From contig JABWCD010000037.1 in NCBI GenBank assembly GCA_013359265.1, forward strand, positions 1-46,430: a stretch of 46,430 nucleotides of DNA, given 5' to 3'. Under the pieces are notes generated by a model. The model was not told the DNA's origin. It ran no database searches and was given only the letters and a program-made list of their open reading frames with translations. The position numbers were made by a program, and so were the translations under genes. Below are positions 25,855 to 34,618 of this stretch, in pieces (position 1 is the stretch's first letter; every line of letters starts with the position of its first letter). The DNA comes from Candidatus Hydrogenedentota bacterium (GTDB lineage Bacteria; Hydrogenedentota; Hydrogenedentia; Hydrogenedentales; SLHB01).

Positions 25855-25899
25855 GATAGACCCAACAGACCCGACAGACCCGGCAGACCCGATAGACCC
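25855..25899. repeat. 9-bp tandem repeat, five units
   Basis: Five consecutive 9-mers: GATAGACCC, AACAGACCC, GACAGACCC, GGCAGACCC and GATAGACCC. They lie beside the IS30 remnant, upstream of its former coding direction. Confidence 0.9.
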
Positions 25900-26052
25900 G
25901 ACTCCCGTTCCCTCCGGAACCCGGTACCCGAATCCCGCCGTAATCTGGTGGTGGCTACGCCGCACCGAGTGGTTGGTGGTCGAGCATTCCGCGGCCCGCA
26001 GTGCAACGCCGTGGGCTAAGTAGTAGGCGTATTTGGAGGACCGGAAGCGGGA

Positions 26053-27567
26053 CTACTTCTGCGCGCCCATGTGCTTGATCGAGTCGAGGCGCGGGATGCT
26101 GTAGGTCCCCATCATCATTTGGTCGAAGATGCTTTGGTCGGTGCAGAATTTCTGCGCATTTTCGAGCGTGATTTTTCCGTCCTTGTGCATGGCGTGAAGG
26201 TAGCGCTCGAATATCCACGAACGGGACGTGGTCTGCTGCATGCCGATGCGAACGCCGTCGCTGTCCCCTTCGAGGATCGAGTCGTTGATGGCTTTGATGT
26301 CGTTAAACAGGACTTCGATGGTGGGCAGGCGCCCGCCCCCGATCTTGGGCACGAGCCGCTGGCAGATGACGCAGCGCAGGCAGTCGCGGATTTGCAGCTT
26401 CACCAGGTCGCGTTCGACGGGATCGAAGAAGCTGACGATGCGGTTCACGACCTCGTACGCGGTGTTCGAGTGAAGCGTGCTGATCACGAGGTGGCCGGTG
26501 GCGGCTGCGTTGATCGCGGACCGGATGGTGTCGGGGTCGCGCATTTCGCCGATGACGATGACATCCGGATCGTGGCGCAGCGCGCCTGTGACCGCAAGGC
26601 CGAATGTCGCGACGTCGATGCCGAGGCCGCGCTGGGAAATGAGCGCCATCTTGTTGTGGTGGACGTATTCGACCGGGTTTTCGATCGTCAGAATGTGCGA
26701 CGTGTGGTGCGCATTGATGTAATCGACAAGCGCCGCCACGGTGGTCGATTTGCCGGAGCCGGTCATGCCGACGAGCAGTACGAGGCCGTGGTGCAGTTCG
26801 GCAAGCTGCGTCATCAACTCGACGGGCACGTGCAGTTCCTCGAACGACGGGATTTTTTCCGGCAGATAGCGGAAGGTGAGGTGCGGCGCGCCCGACGTGA
26901 CGAAACACGACACGCGCGAATAGCCAAGGCCCGCCTGGTGAAAGTTGAAGCTGGCCTGCTTCGTCTCCTGGAATTCCTTCCAGTCCTTCTCCGCCGCGAT
27001 CTCGTGGATGAGCGCGAGAATCTGCGGCGCGGACAATACGCCGAAGATTTCCGACGGCGCGATTTCGCCGTCCACGCGAAACATGGCCTGCTCGCCGGGG
27101 CTCAGGTGTACGTCGCTCGCCTTGTACTCGACGAGCGCCTTGAACAGCAGTTCCGAGCTGATATGGTCGACGCGGTAGTTCTCGCCGCGAATGTGCCACA
27201 CCTCCGGGAACTGCAACATGCCGGAGTACGTATCGAGGGCTTCGTAGCCGCGTTTCGGGTTCGTCGCGTGTTGTCCGGGAAAGCGGAGGAGGTGCCACCC
27301 GTCGTCCACCACGAGTTCGCAGTCCGGCGAGAAGTCCTTGGCGATCTTTTCCATGCACTCAAGCGCATGGCCTTTGGCGTGCGCGCGGAGCACAAAATGC
27401 TTCCAGGGACCGGTGTATTCGGTCCGGTCGGCGACAATCTCGACGGCGTTCGACCGCAACGTTATCTTGCGCGGCTGACCTTCCTTTTCGACAACTTCTC
27501 TCTCGGCAATATCGACGATGTCGCGGATGCTTTTTTGGTGTCCTACGCCCAGAATCCAGTCGGCCAT
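26053..27567 (-). CDS. PilT/GspE-family ATPase with a 135-residue N-terminal extension
   Basis: I chose the ATG at 27567 (MADWILGVGHQ) because GGGGAG lies 7 bases upstream. The product has 504 residues, while PilT is normally about 350. Residues 1-135 form an extra domain of unknown fold. The PilT-like part begins at KASDVHLSPG (residue 149), then FRVDGEIAP, Walker A GMTGSGKST (267-275), the Asp box (HILTIENPVEYVH), Walker B VIVIGEMRDPDTI and the His box GHLVISTLHSNTA. The end DGKITLENAQKFCTD is PilT-like. PilT powers type IV pilus retraction. It could also serve a related secretion or signalling machine. No other pilus gene is in the window. Confidence 0.88.
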   Translation of the reverse strand: MADWILGVGHQKSIRDIVDIAEREVVEKEGQPRKITLRSNAVEIVADRTEYTGPWKHFVLRAHAKGHALECMEKIAKDFSPDCELVVDDGWHLLRFPGQHATNPKRGYEALDTYSGMLQFPEVWHIRGENYRVDHISSELLFKALVEYKASDVHLSPGEQAMFRVDGEIAPSEIFGVLSAPQILALIHEIAAEKDWKEFQETKQASFNFHQAGLGYSRVSCFVTSGAPHLTFRYLPEKIPSFEELHVPVELMTQLAELHHGLVLLVGMTGSGKSTTVAALVDYINAHHTSHILTIENPVEYVHHNKMALISQRGLGIDVATFGLAVTGALRHDPDVIVIGEMRDPDTIRSAINAAATGHLVISTLHSNTAYEVVNRIVSFFDPVERDLVKLQIRDCLRCVICQRLVPKIGGGRLPTIEVLFNDIKAINDSILEGDSDGVRIGMQQTTSRSWIFERYLHAMHKDGKITLENAQKFCTDQSIFDQMMMGTYSIPRLDSIKHMGAQK

Positions 27568-27663
27568 ATTGGGACTCCCCTGCACCGCCGGCGCGGCGCC
27601 CCCATGAGCATAGGCACGCGAACAACCCCCGTCAATTCGGCGCGCCCGATTGGTTTAGGACCG

Positions 27664-30174
27664 CTACTTGGTATAGATGACGACCTCGTCCCCGATGTGC
27701 AGGATGTGGTCCTTCTCCCACGCGTTCCACGCGAACACGTCGCTGACCTTGACGCCGTAACGCCTGGCGATCGAGGCCGGGCTTTGCCCCTCGGTGACTT
27801 TATGGATCGTCTTGTTGCCTTCGGGTTTCGATGCGGCCGGTGGCGGACCGGATGCCTGCTTCGCGGGGACCTTCGGCGTTGACACGATCAGCTTCTGGCC
27901 AATATGGATGAGGGCCTTGTCGCCGAGGTCGTTCCACGCCACGAGTTCGGACACCTTCACGCCGTAGCGCCCCGCAATCGACGAAAGCGTCTGGCCTTTC
28001 TCGACCGTGTGCATCTTGACGCCAACCGCCTTTTCCGTGTCAGCCTTTGGCGTTGGTTGCGCAACCGCGACCTCGGTTTTCGTATCCGGCGCCGCTGTGC
28101 TGCCGCGGACTTTGAGCTTTTGGCCGACCTTGATGGGCGCGTCGGCCTCGAGTCCGTTTGCGTTGCGAAGTTCGCTCAGTTTCATCTTGTGCTTCGCGGC
28201 AATTCCGGAGAGCGTGTCACCCGAAACGACGGTGTAAACGCCATCGAGCTCGACTGTCTTCGCCGCGGGCTTGGGTTCCTCCGATGGCGGATCGGCCATC
28301 GTCGTTCCCGTCGCGGACTTTTCCGGGACCGGCGCCGCGCCCGAGCTGGCGCGCGCTATGATCAATTTGTCACCGATCTGTATCGTCGACGACGTGAGAT
28401 TATTGGAGTCCTTGATATCGCTGACACGAACGTCGTACTTCCGCGCGATGACCCCCAGCGTCTCGCCCTTGGCGACCACGTGCGTGGCCGGCTCCGTACG
28501 CGGCGCCGGCGGTTCGCTTTCGGTGGTGGCGGCGCCGGTCCCCGGAATCGACAGTTCCTGATTCACGTGGATGCGCGCGTGCTTGTCGAGTTTGTTTGCC
28601 GCTTGCAGCGCATCGAGCGAAACGCCGTTGTCCATCGCGATCTTGTAGAGCGTGTCGCCCTTCTTCACGCGATACGTCCGCGGCGGCGCCTGCTTCGGCG
28701 CGGGCTCGTCGGGCTTCGGCGCGGGCGCCGCGTCCGGAGCGGCCGGCGGCGGAGCGGAATCGGCAGCGTCGTCCGAGTGGCCGTCGGTGGGAATCAACAG
28801 TTTCTTGCCCGCGGGAATGCGGCTCGCAATGCGAATCTTGTTCGCCGCCACGATGTCCTTCTGCTCGACGCCGTATTTCCGGGCAATCTGCGCGATTGTC
28901 TCGCCCTTCTTCACGACATGGAACGTGCGGCCCTCGACGGCAGCTACGCTCTGTTTGGGTTGTTTCACAAGCGTCGCGAGGGCCACGGTGACCGTTTCGT
29001 TGTGCACGGCCGGAACGACGATCGTGTACTCGCCCGGCGGCGTGACGCCACGGACGAGAGCGGGGTTCAATTGCTTCAGTGTGCCCGCGTGCAGTCCGGC
29101 CGCGCGCTCGAGCGAGGCGAGGCTGTACGAGCCATTCACGGTGACGCGCGTCGTGGCTTCACGCTGCACGGGATTGCTCTTGAACCCATACATCGCAGGG
29201 CTGGACGCAACCACCGTGTAGGCGACCAGCTTGGGGAAGAACTTCTTGGTCTCCTCAGGCATGTGATCAGACGCCGGCGGCGTTTCCATGAGACGCCAGA
29301 TATCGCGTTCGCCGCCGTTCATGGCGACCATGCGCGAGATGCCGCCTTCGCCCATGTTGTACGACGCGACCGCGAGCGGCCACGCGCCGTTGTGAAAGTC
29401 GTACAAGTCGCCCAGATAGGCGACCGCGGCGCGCGTGGCCTTCTCCCAATCCCTACGCTCGTCGACGTACTGGTCTATCCGCAGGCCGTACCGGCGGCCC
29501 GTGCTCGGCATGAACTGCCACATGCCCGTCGCGCCCACGCGCGAAACGACCGTGGGCTGAAACAGACTCTCGACCATCGCAAGCCAGACCAGATCTTTCG
29601 GAAGCCCGGCGGCCGCCAATTGCTGTTCGATAAAGGGCCGGTATTGCCAACTGCGATCAAGGCCGGCCTGGAAGTTTTTCGGGTACCGGCGTTTGATGTC
29701 CTCGATCTCCGCAATGACGCGCTGTTGCGCAATGACGTTGCCGATGAAAAGCTCGCCGCGCCCGGTGCGGTTGGCGAGTTCCTTGTTGAACTCCGGGTGA
29801 TCGCGCTCAAACAGGTCGGCCGATTCAGGGTTCGAACTGAGAATGCGCTCGAACTCGTCCCGAAGCCCGCTGAATACCGCCGGATTCAGGTCCGCGTCGC
29901 TCATGTACTGCAACATGCGGCTGTAATGGAGCAAAGCGGCTTTTTGGTCCCCGAGGCGCTGGGCCTCGTTGCCCTTGGCCCATTCCTCGTTTGCCGCGCG
30001 CAACAGGTCGGATGCGTTTTTCGCGGTGGCGGGGCCGAGTTCCTGGGAGCCAACCTTCGCGGTCGGCACCGGGCTGAATTGGTGGACTTTGTTTTGGGTG
30101 GTGGAACACCCCGATGCGAGGGCGAGCGCTACAAGAAGGCCCCCGCAGGAAATCCTGCGCGTGTAGAAAGACAC
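27664..30174 (-). CDS. MltD-like lytic transglycosylase lipoprotein with six LysM domains
   Basis: I chose the GTG at 30174 because AGGAG lies upstream and it gives a clean lipoprotein signal (SFYTRRISCGGLLVALALASGC). The product has 836 residues. The SLT domain shows LVWLAMVESLFQPTVVSRVGATG with the catalytic Glu, MWQFMPSTGRRYGL, and AVASYNMGEGG, the GEGG-type motif. Six LysM modules follow, each starting like T-V-x-x-G-x-T-L-x-x-I-A-x-x-Y-G-V and separated by Pro/Ala/Glu linkers. It cleaves the glycan strands of peptidoglycan in the periplasm. MltD normally has two to four LysM modules, so six is many. It lies 96 bp before the PilT-like gene on the same strand. Confidence 0.93.
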   Translation of the reverse strand: MSFYTRRISCGGLLVALALASGCSTTQNKVHQFSPVPTAKVGSQELGPATAKNASDLLRAANEEWAKGNEAQRLGDQKAALLHYSRMLQYMSDADLNPAVFSGLRDEFERILSSNPESADLFERDHPEFNKELANRTGRGELFIGNVIAQQRVIAEIEDIKRRYPKNFQAGLDRSWQYRPFIEQQLAAAGLPKDLVWLAMVESLFQPTVVSRVGATGMWQFMPSTGRRYGLRIDQYVDERRDWEKATRAAVAYLGDLYDFHNGAWPLAVASYNMGEGGISRMVAMNGGERDIWRLMETPPASDHMPEETKKFFPKLVAYTVVASSPAMYGFKSNPVQREATTRVTVNGSYSLASLERAAGLHAGTLKQLNPALVRGVTPPGEYTIVVPAVHNETVTVALATLVKQPKQSVAAVEGRTFHVVKKGETIAQIARKYGVEQKDIVAANKIRIASRIPAGKKLLIPTDGHSDDAADSAPPPAAPDAAPAPKPDEPAPKQAPPRTYRVKKGDTLYKIAMDNGVSLDALQAANKLDKHARIHVNQELSIPGTGAATTESEPPAPRTEPATHVVAKGETLGVIARKYDVRVSDIKDSNNLTSSTIQIGDKLIIARASSGAAPVPEKSATGTTMADPPSEEPKPAAKTVELDGVYTVVSGDTLSGIAAKHKMKLSELRNANGLEADAPIKVGQKLKVRGSTAAPDTKTEVAVAQPTPKADTEKAVGVKMHTVEKGQTLSSIAGRYGVKVSELVAWNDLGDKALIHIGQKLIVSTPKVPAKQASGPPPAASKPEGNKTIHKVTEGQSPASIARRYGVKVSDVFAWNAWEKDHILHIGDEVVIYTK

Positions 30175-30341
30175 TGGGCAGCGGTCTCCTGTCGTTGTCG
30201 ATTGCTCCAAAGACTGGGGAGAGGTCACCCCGTTCCCAGCGTAGTGTATGTATCTACGTCTAGCGTGTCAAGCGAAAGGCAGTACTATATCTGGGGTTAG
30301 AACCGATGCCCGAATCCGTCAGCCGCCGAACCCCGTCCCGG

Positions 30342-31208
30342 CTATCTCGGCGCCTTAATACGATAGATGTTGGATACGGTTTCACTCACCTTGTGGGTGT
30401 AGTAGATGTAGCCCCCGATACTCCAGCACGGTTGGGTCTCGTCGGCGCTATCAAAGGTGAGCTGCCGCTGGTTGCCGCCGTCGGAGTCCATCACCCAAAT
30501 GTCGTAGTTCCCGGTGCGTTTGGACGCGAACACGATGCGCCGGCCGTCAGGGGAGTAGAACGGATCGGTGTCGTCCTTGTCGTCCGTTGTGAGCTGGGTC
30601 TGCGAAGAGCCTTCCCTCGTCATCGTCCAGATGTCGTCGTTTTTCGTCCGGTGCGACACGAAGGCAATGCGCGAACCGTTCGGCGAAAACCGGGGCTGGT
30701 CGCCTTCGGCAAGGACCACCGCGTTCGTCGACGCCGGGAGGGAATCCGAGAGCACCACCTGCATCTTGCGATTAATGACGCTTTTCGTGGCGGCGCGCGC
30801 GTAGAGCAGCCCGCGGCGGTCGCTCGGGTAGCTGGGGTACTCCTCGAGCAACGGCGAGTCGGTGAGTTGCAGGAAACCCGACGACCCGTCGTGGCTGGTT
30901 TCATAGATATCGCTCTTACCCGTCCGGTCCGATCCGAAGACGACCTTCTTGCCGTCCGCCGACCAATTTGGGTACCGGTCGTCCTTATCGCTCTGGGTAA
31001 GCTGCAGGGTGCCGGCGGTTTTGTAACTGAACACGAAGATGTTGAAGTGCCCGGTGCGATTGCTCGCGAACGCAAGCGAGTTGCCGTCCGGCGAGATCAT
31101 GGGGTCGACGTCGCGTTGGGACCCGGTCGTAATCTGGGTCCGGTCTTCCTGGGAGAGCGCACTGGTGGTTATGAGCGCGAAACAGGCCAAAAGCCGAAGC
31201 GTACGCAT
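30342..31208 (-). CDS. Secreted TolB-like (PD40) beta-propeller protein
   Basis: I chose the ATG at 31208 (MRTLRLLACFALITTSALS) because AAAGGG lies 6 bases upstream; an earlier ATG at 31223 has no ribosome site. The 288-residue product has a signal peptide. It then carries repeated PD40 blades of the form D-x-x-P-x-x-S-P-D-G-x-x-I-x-F-x-S-x-R-x-G-x-x-D-I-W, about six in number (DPMISPDGNSLAFASNRTGHFNIFVF, DRYPNWSADGKKVVFGSDR and so on). This matches the propeller of TolB but lacks the TolB N-terminal domain. A periplasmic binding role is likely. Confidence 0.82.
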   Translation of the reverse strand: MRTLRLLACFALITTSALSQEDRTQITTGSQRDVDPMISPDGNSLAFASNRTGHFNIFVFSYKTAGTLQLTQSDKDDRYPNWSADGKKVVFGSDRTGKSDIYETSHDGSSGFLQLTDSPLLEEYPSYPSDRRGLLYARAATKSVINRKMQVVLSDSLPASTNAVVLAEGDQPRFSPNGSRIAFVSHRTKNDDIWTMTREGSSQTQLTTDDKDDTDPFYSPDGRRIVFASKRTGNYDIWVMDSDGGNQRQLTFDSADETQPCWSIGGYIYYTHKVSETVSNIYRIKAPR

Positions 31209-31445
31209 ATTCAGCCCTTTCATTCGGTTCGATCACGGATGCACCGCCACTACCGTAGCGAAGGAGTCGAGCCGCCGTCAACACGCTGCGCGCAATGAGC
31301 ATTCGCGGATTATTCGCCAAAAATGCCACTTTCGTTTATCCGTCAGTGTGGAATCTGACCGTGAGGAGGTGCGACACCATTGCAGGTAGTCAAAACGAGA
31401 AGACCTCGTCTTGCTCCCTAACTTCCTCGCTTCCTGACTACTTCG

Positions 31446-33524
31446 CTACCTATGGTCCTTGTCGCGAAGGACGGGGTAGAGGCGCCATTCGGTTTGCGGG
31501 CCGAAGCGAAATCCTTTGTGGCCGGCATGGAGGGACTTGTCGCCGTAGACCGCGCGGGTGACGCCGGCGAAACCAAAGGTGCAGACTGTGGCCGTGGCAA
31601 GGCCGGCGAGGAGTGTGCGGCGGAGGAGGCGTGGGAAGGTTTGGGTAGCGTGCGGCTCGGACGTTTGCTGGGGCGAATCGTCCCACCCGCGCGGCTCGGA
31701 CGGAGCCTCGCCCCACCCGGTAAGTTTTGTGCGTGGAAGGACAGCGATGAGGAATGTAACGATGACGGCGTTGAGGAAGATGACCCCTTCGGTGCCGAGG
31801 CGTTGTTCGTGGAATGCGGCCTGCGCCTTGGTCTGGTTGAAGGCCACGACGATCCACACGAAGACGATATAGAGCAGTTGGGCTTTGCCGAGCCAGCTTT
31901 CGGGTACGAGCGGGATGCGCCGCCGCAGGTGAACGACAAGCAGCGCGATCACGCAGAGCGCGTAGAGCGCGAAGAAGAAATTGAACCAGGTCCGGCTGGA
32001 GAATTCGAGGCCCTCGAACAGCGGCGCCTTCATCCGCATCGGCACTTCGACGAATCCGCCGGCGCGCTCCTTCGTGTATTCGGCGACGAGCTTGATCATG
32101 CTGAGGTACGTGATGCCGCACAGCACAAACGCGACGGAGAAGACTTCCGTCCACCGGCGCGTGCGCGGTTCGTTTTGCACCGGCGCGACGCGCGTCGCGA
32201 GCATGGCGACGGCGACGGCGACGCCGATCCCGTAAATAATGCCCGCGCCCTGTTCGATGGCAATGCTGTGCCAGTTGGCCTGTTGCCAGTGTTCCCACGA
32301 TTTGACGATTGGCGCGGCGGCCTCCGGCGGCAAATCGGATAGGCGGTTCGCATTGCCCGGCGCCATGAGCATGAGTTTGATGAGTTGCGTGAATGCGATG
32401 CCGAACCCGCCAATGATGCCGGTGACGAGCGAGCCGACGATGACGGGCGTGCGGCCATTGCGGTACATGTACACTGCCATGCCGAGCCACACGCCGGCGA
32501 CGCCGGCCCAGTTGTCGTTGCGCGGCGGCGTCATACGGACGCCGAGCAGTACGGGAAACACGAGGAACACGACGAGCCAGCCAACGGCCATGTGCACGAG
32601 CAGCGACGCACCGGATCGCCATTGGCCGGACTTCGCGAAGTAGATGCCCGCGCCGATGAGCAGGCCGATGACCACGCCCGCGTATGCGCCCTCTCCGAAC
32701 ACCGTGGGCCAGTTGGTGACCATGTTCGCGGGATCGAAGGGCTGGTTGGTTTCCGGGTTCGTGATCGACAGGTCGCCCTGGAAACGAACGATGCTCGGAA
32801 GGACCATCGCGAGAATTGCGGTTTTTGCCAATGCGAGTTGCACTAACCACCCGGCTATTGCCCCCGCACCCGCGAGCGTCGCGAGCAGCCACGCCTTCGC
32901 GAAGCGCCGGTCCCACAGATCGAACGCGCAAAGCGCCACGAGCGCGACGAAGGCCTGAACCCAATCCGTGTCGAGCCAGTAGAAGGGATCGTTCTGGCGC
33001 AACTCGCGTTCGATGCCGCGCTCGACGAGTTCCTGGACCTCGAGCCCGAACGAACCCATGATCGCGACCCAACCGAAGTAGATGAACAGCGCCCACGCCG
33101 CAAGCACCCAGCACAACGGTTTGAACAGTTGCGTAATGCGATCGCGGTCCTCGACGGCCGCGTACGACGTGCCCGCGCCGCCCATCGCCGCCCACAGGAA
33201 CCCGCCCGCGAACAGGCCGAAGAACCCGTACATCTGCGAAGGCCAGTGTCCGCTCTCCGTGTAGCTGACGACCTTCATGTACGACATCGATCCGCCGAAC
33301 GCCCAACCGAGCGCGCCGAAGAACGCAAAGTAGGGCGCGCGCGCGAGCCAGTCCTCGCGCCCGGACAAGATGCACGCCGCCATCGCCGCCATTACGCCCG
33401 GCAGCATCGCGCCGTATTCGTGCCCGAAGTTGCCGCGCACGCCCCAGCCGATCGACAGGCTCAGCGCGACGGCAATCAGCGTGGACGCACGCCAACTGGG
33501 CGAGCGATCAATCTGTTGGTGCAA
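31446..33524 (-). CDS. Large polytopic membrane protein of unknown function
   Basis: The frame is open to 33671, but the first residues there are shadow of the upstream gene. The earliest plausible start is TTG 33524 (LHQQIDRSPSWRAST), preceded by GGAG ten bases away; this start is uncertain. The product has about 692 residues with some 14-16 hydrophobic segments. The conserved N-terminal signature is [22 protein letters not shown], then FFGALGWAFGGSMSYM. A copy of this signature begins at 34381. An in-frame REP (copy D) near the C-terminus encodes GWGEAPSEP. The family is found in planctomycete-like bacteria as a hypothetical protein. A transporter or acyltransferase role is possible but unsupported. 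Confidence 0.7.
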   Translation of the reverse strand: MHQQIDRSPSWRASTLIAVALSLSIGWGVRGNFGHEYGAMLPGVMAAMAACILSGREDWLARAPYFAFFGALGWAFGGSMSYMKVVSYTESGHWPSQMYGFFGLFAGGFLWAAMGGAGTSYAAVEDRDRITQLFKPLCWVLAAWALFIYFGWVAIMGSFGLEVQELVERGIERELRQNDPFYWLDTDWVQAFVALVALCAFDLWDRRFAKAWLLATLAGAGAIAGWLVQLALAKTAILAMVLPSIVRFQGDLSITNPETNQPFDPANMVTNWPTVFGEGAYAGVVIGLLIGAGIYFAKSGQWRSGASLLVHMAVGWLVVFLVFPVLLGVRMTPPRNDNWAGVAGVWLGMAVYMYRNGRTPVIVGSLVTGIIGGFGIAFTQLIKLMLMAPGNANRLSDLPPEAAAPIVKSWEHWQQANWHSIAIEQGAGIIYGIGVAVAVAMLATRVAPVQNEPRTRRWTEVFSVAFVLCGITYLSMIKLVAEYTKERAGGFVEVPMRMKAPLFEGLEFSSRTWFNFFFALYALCVIALLVVHLRRRIPLVPESWLGKAQLLYIVFVWIVVAFNQTKAQAAFHEQRLGTEGVIFLNAVIVTFLIAVLPRTKLTGWGEAPSEPRGWDDSPQQTSEPHATQTFPRLLRRTLLAGLATATVCTFGFAGVTRAVYGDKSLHAGHKGFRFGPQTEWRLYPVLRDKDHR
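31693..31718 (-). repeat. REP palindrome, copy D, in frame inside the membrane-protein gene
   Basis: On the minus strand the 26-bp unit GGGTGGGGCGA plus GGCTC-CGTCC-GAGCC is translated as GWGEAPSEP, a different frame of the same element from copies B and C. It lies between the last-but-one hydrophobic segment and the C-terminal segment, probably in a loop. Confidence 0.85.
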
Positions 33525-33960
33525 TCGGGTCCCACTCCATGACCATGACCTCCGCTTCCGGCGCGGGACGGTAGAACAACTTAATTCGTATCCCCAACAC
33601 GTGTGCGAGGGTCGCCAGGGCGTCGAGGCTTGACTGCGGCGGGAGTCCTCCATTGTCCCAACCGCCGACATGCATCATCTCGATATAGGGCTGTTCCCAG
33701 ATGTTGAGCCCGCCGCGCGTAACGTCGACTCCAAGTTTCACGAAGGCTTTCGAGAGAGCGCAGGGCGTGGACGGATGCAGCCACGACAGCAGCGCAAATT
33801 GACTTTCAGCTTGCATGGCGGAGACGAAGTTCACGTCGGGTCTGTGACAAAAGCCGCGGGAAAATTCGGCATAGAGGGAATCCGCATCGTCGGCAGCAGA
33901 TTTCCCCGTCTTGGGACGAGCGCCGAATATCCGCGACCATAGTTCCATGGGTAACGTCAT
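33508..33960 (-). CDS. Hypothetical protein, possibly regulatory
   Basis: The 150-residue product is not recognised. The N-terminal part (MTLPMELWSRIFGARPKTGK) is basic, and the middle has VTRGGLNIWEQPYIEMMHVGG. The end SSLDALATLAHVLGIRIKLFYRP resembles the last helices of XRE-type HTH domains (P-T-L-D-T-L-x-R-I-A-x-A-L-G-I-R). That is weak evidence for a regulator. It overlaps the start region of the membrane-protein gene by about 17 bp. Its start at 33960 has only GAGG 4 bases upstream; ATG 33948 is an alternative. Confidence 0.5.
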   Translation of the reverse strand: MTLPMELWSRIFGARPKTGKSAADDADSLYAEFSRGFCHRPDVNFVSAMQAESQFALLSWLHPSTPCALSKAFVKLGVDVTRGGLNIWEQPYIEMMHVGGWDNGGLPPQSSLDALATLAHVLGIRIKLFYRPAPEAEVMVMEWDPIAPTD

Positions 33961-34216
33961 TTACCTCGCACGATGCGTAATGCGACGCCATACATTGTGA
34001 GTGCGGACTCAAACATACTGGAATGCGGTCTCCCCGTTCGAATTCTGTGCAGGAACGACGTTGTCTTGTGCGAGCTTGCAAAGCCCGCAAAGTCAACCGG
34101 TATGGCGATGAGGACCGCTTGCCACCATACGTGAGGTGCCTGTGATGCCGCGAAGTAAACCTGTAACTTGAACCCATTGCGCATTGTTGATGGCATTTAC
34201 CTTTGGGAGGGCGGAC

Positions 34217-34381
34217 TCAACGCAGTAACCAGGACAAAGTGCTTTCGGCCAGCGCCGCCATCACGCCCATCAGCATCGCCCCGTATTCGTGCCCGAAATT
34301 CCCGCGCACGCTCCAGCCGATCGACAGGCTCAGCGCCACCACGAGCACCGTGGACGCGCGCCAACTGGGTGGCTTTGACAT
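34217..34381 (-). pseudogene. Truncated paralogue (N-terminus only) of the polytopic membrane protein
   Basis: AGGAG followed 7 bases later by ATG 34381 starts [20 protein letters not shown], then [20 protein letters not shown], and the frame ends after 54 codons. The first 45 residues match the start of the gene at 31446-33524 closely, while DNA identity is roughly 80-85 %, so this is an old duplication rather than a recent one. The remaining 600 or more residues are missing. The surrounding 33961-34216 and 34382-34618 hold nothing else I recognise. Confidence 0.8.
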
Positions 34382-34618
34382 TGGGTGGCTCCTCGCGACG
34401 CGGTAAGCGCCGCCGCGTGTTATAGCCGTCGAATTCAATCCGTTCAAACCCAAGCGACGCAATGGGCGAGTTAGTCTTTGTGGTGCACTGGAGCGCGTCT
34501 GCTACATTGCCAATTCGAGACTGCCGTGACGCGGTCGATTTACGCCGTTGACTCGCCAATCGGAAGTTTACAGAATGACGGTCCACCCTGTGGAAAAACT
34601 TGAAAAGGATTGGACGCT

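Noticed and set aside
26071-30300. Very long plus-strand frames (603 and 798 codons) opposite the PilT-like and LysM genes
   Set aside because: Both are antisense shadows caused by high third-position GC; no motif is found.
31450-33495. Second long minus-strand frame of 681 codons within the membrane-protein gene
   Set aside because: It is an Arg-rich shifted reading of the same DNA. The overlapping frame has clean hydrophobic segments and a paralogue.
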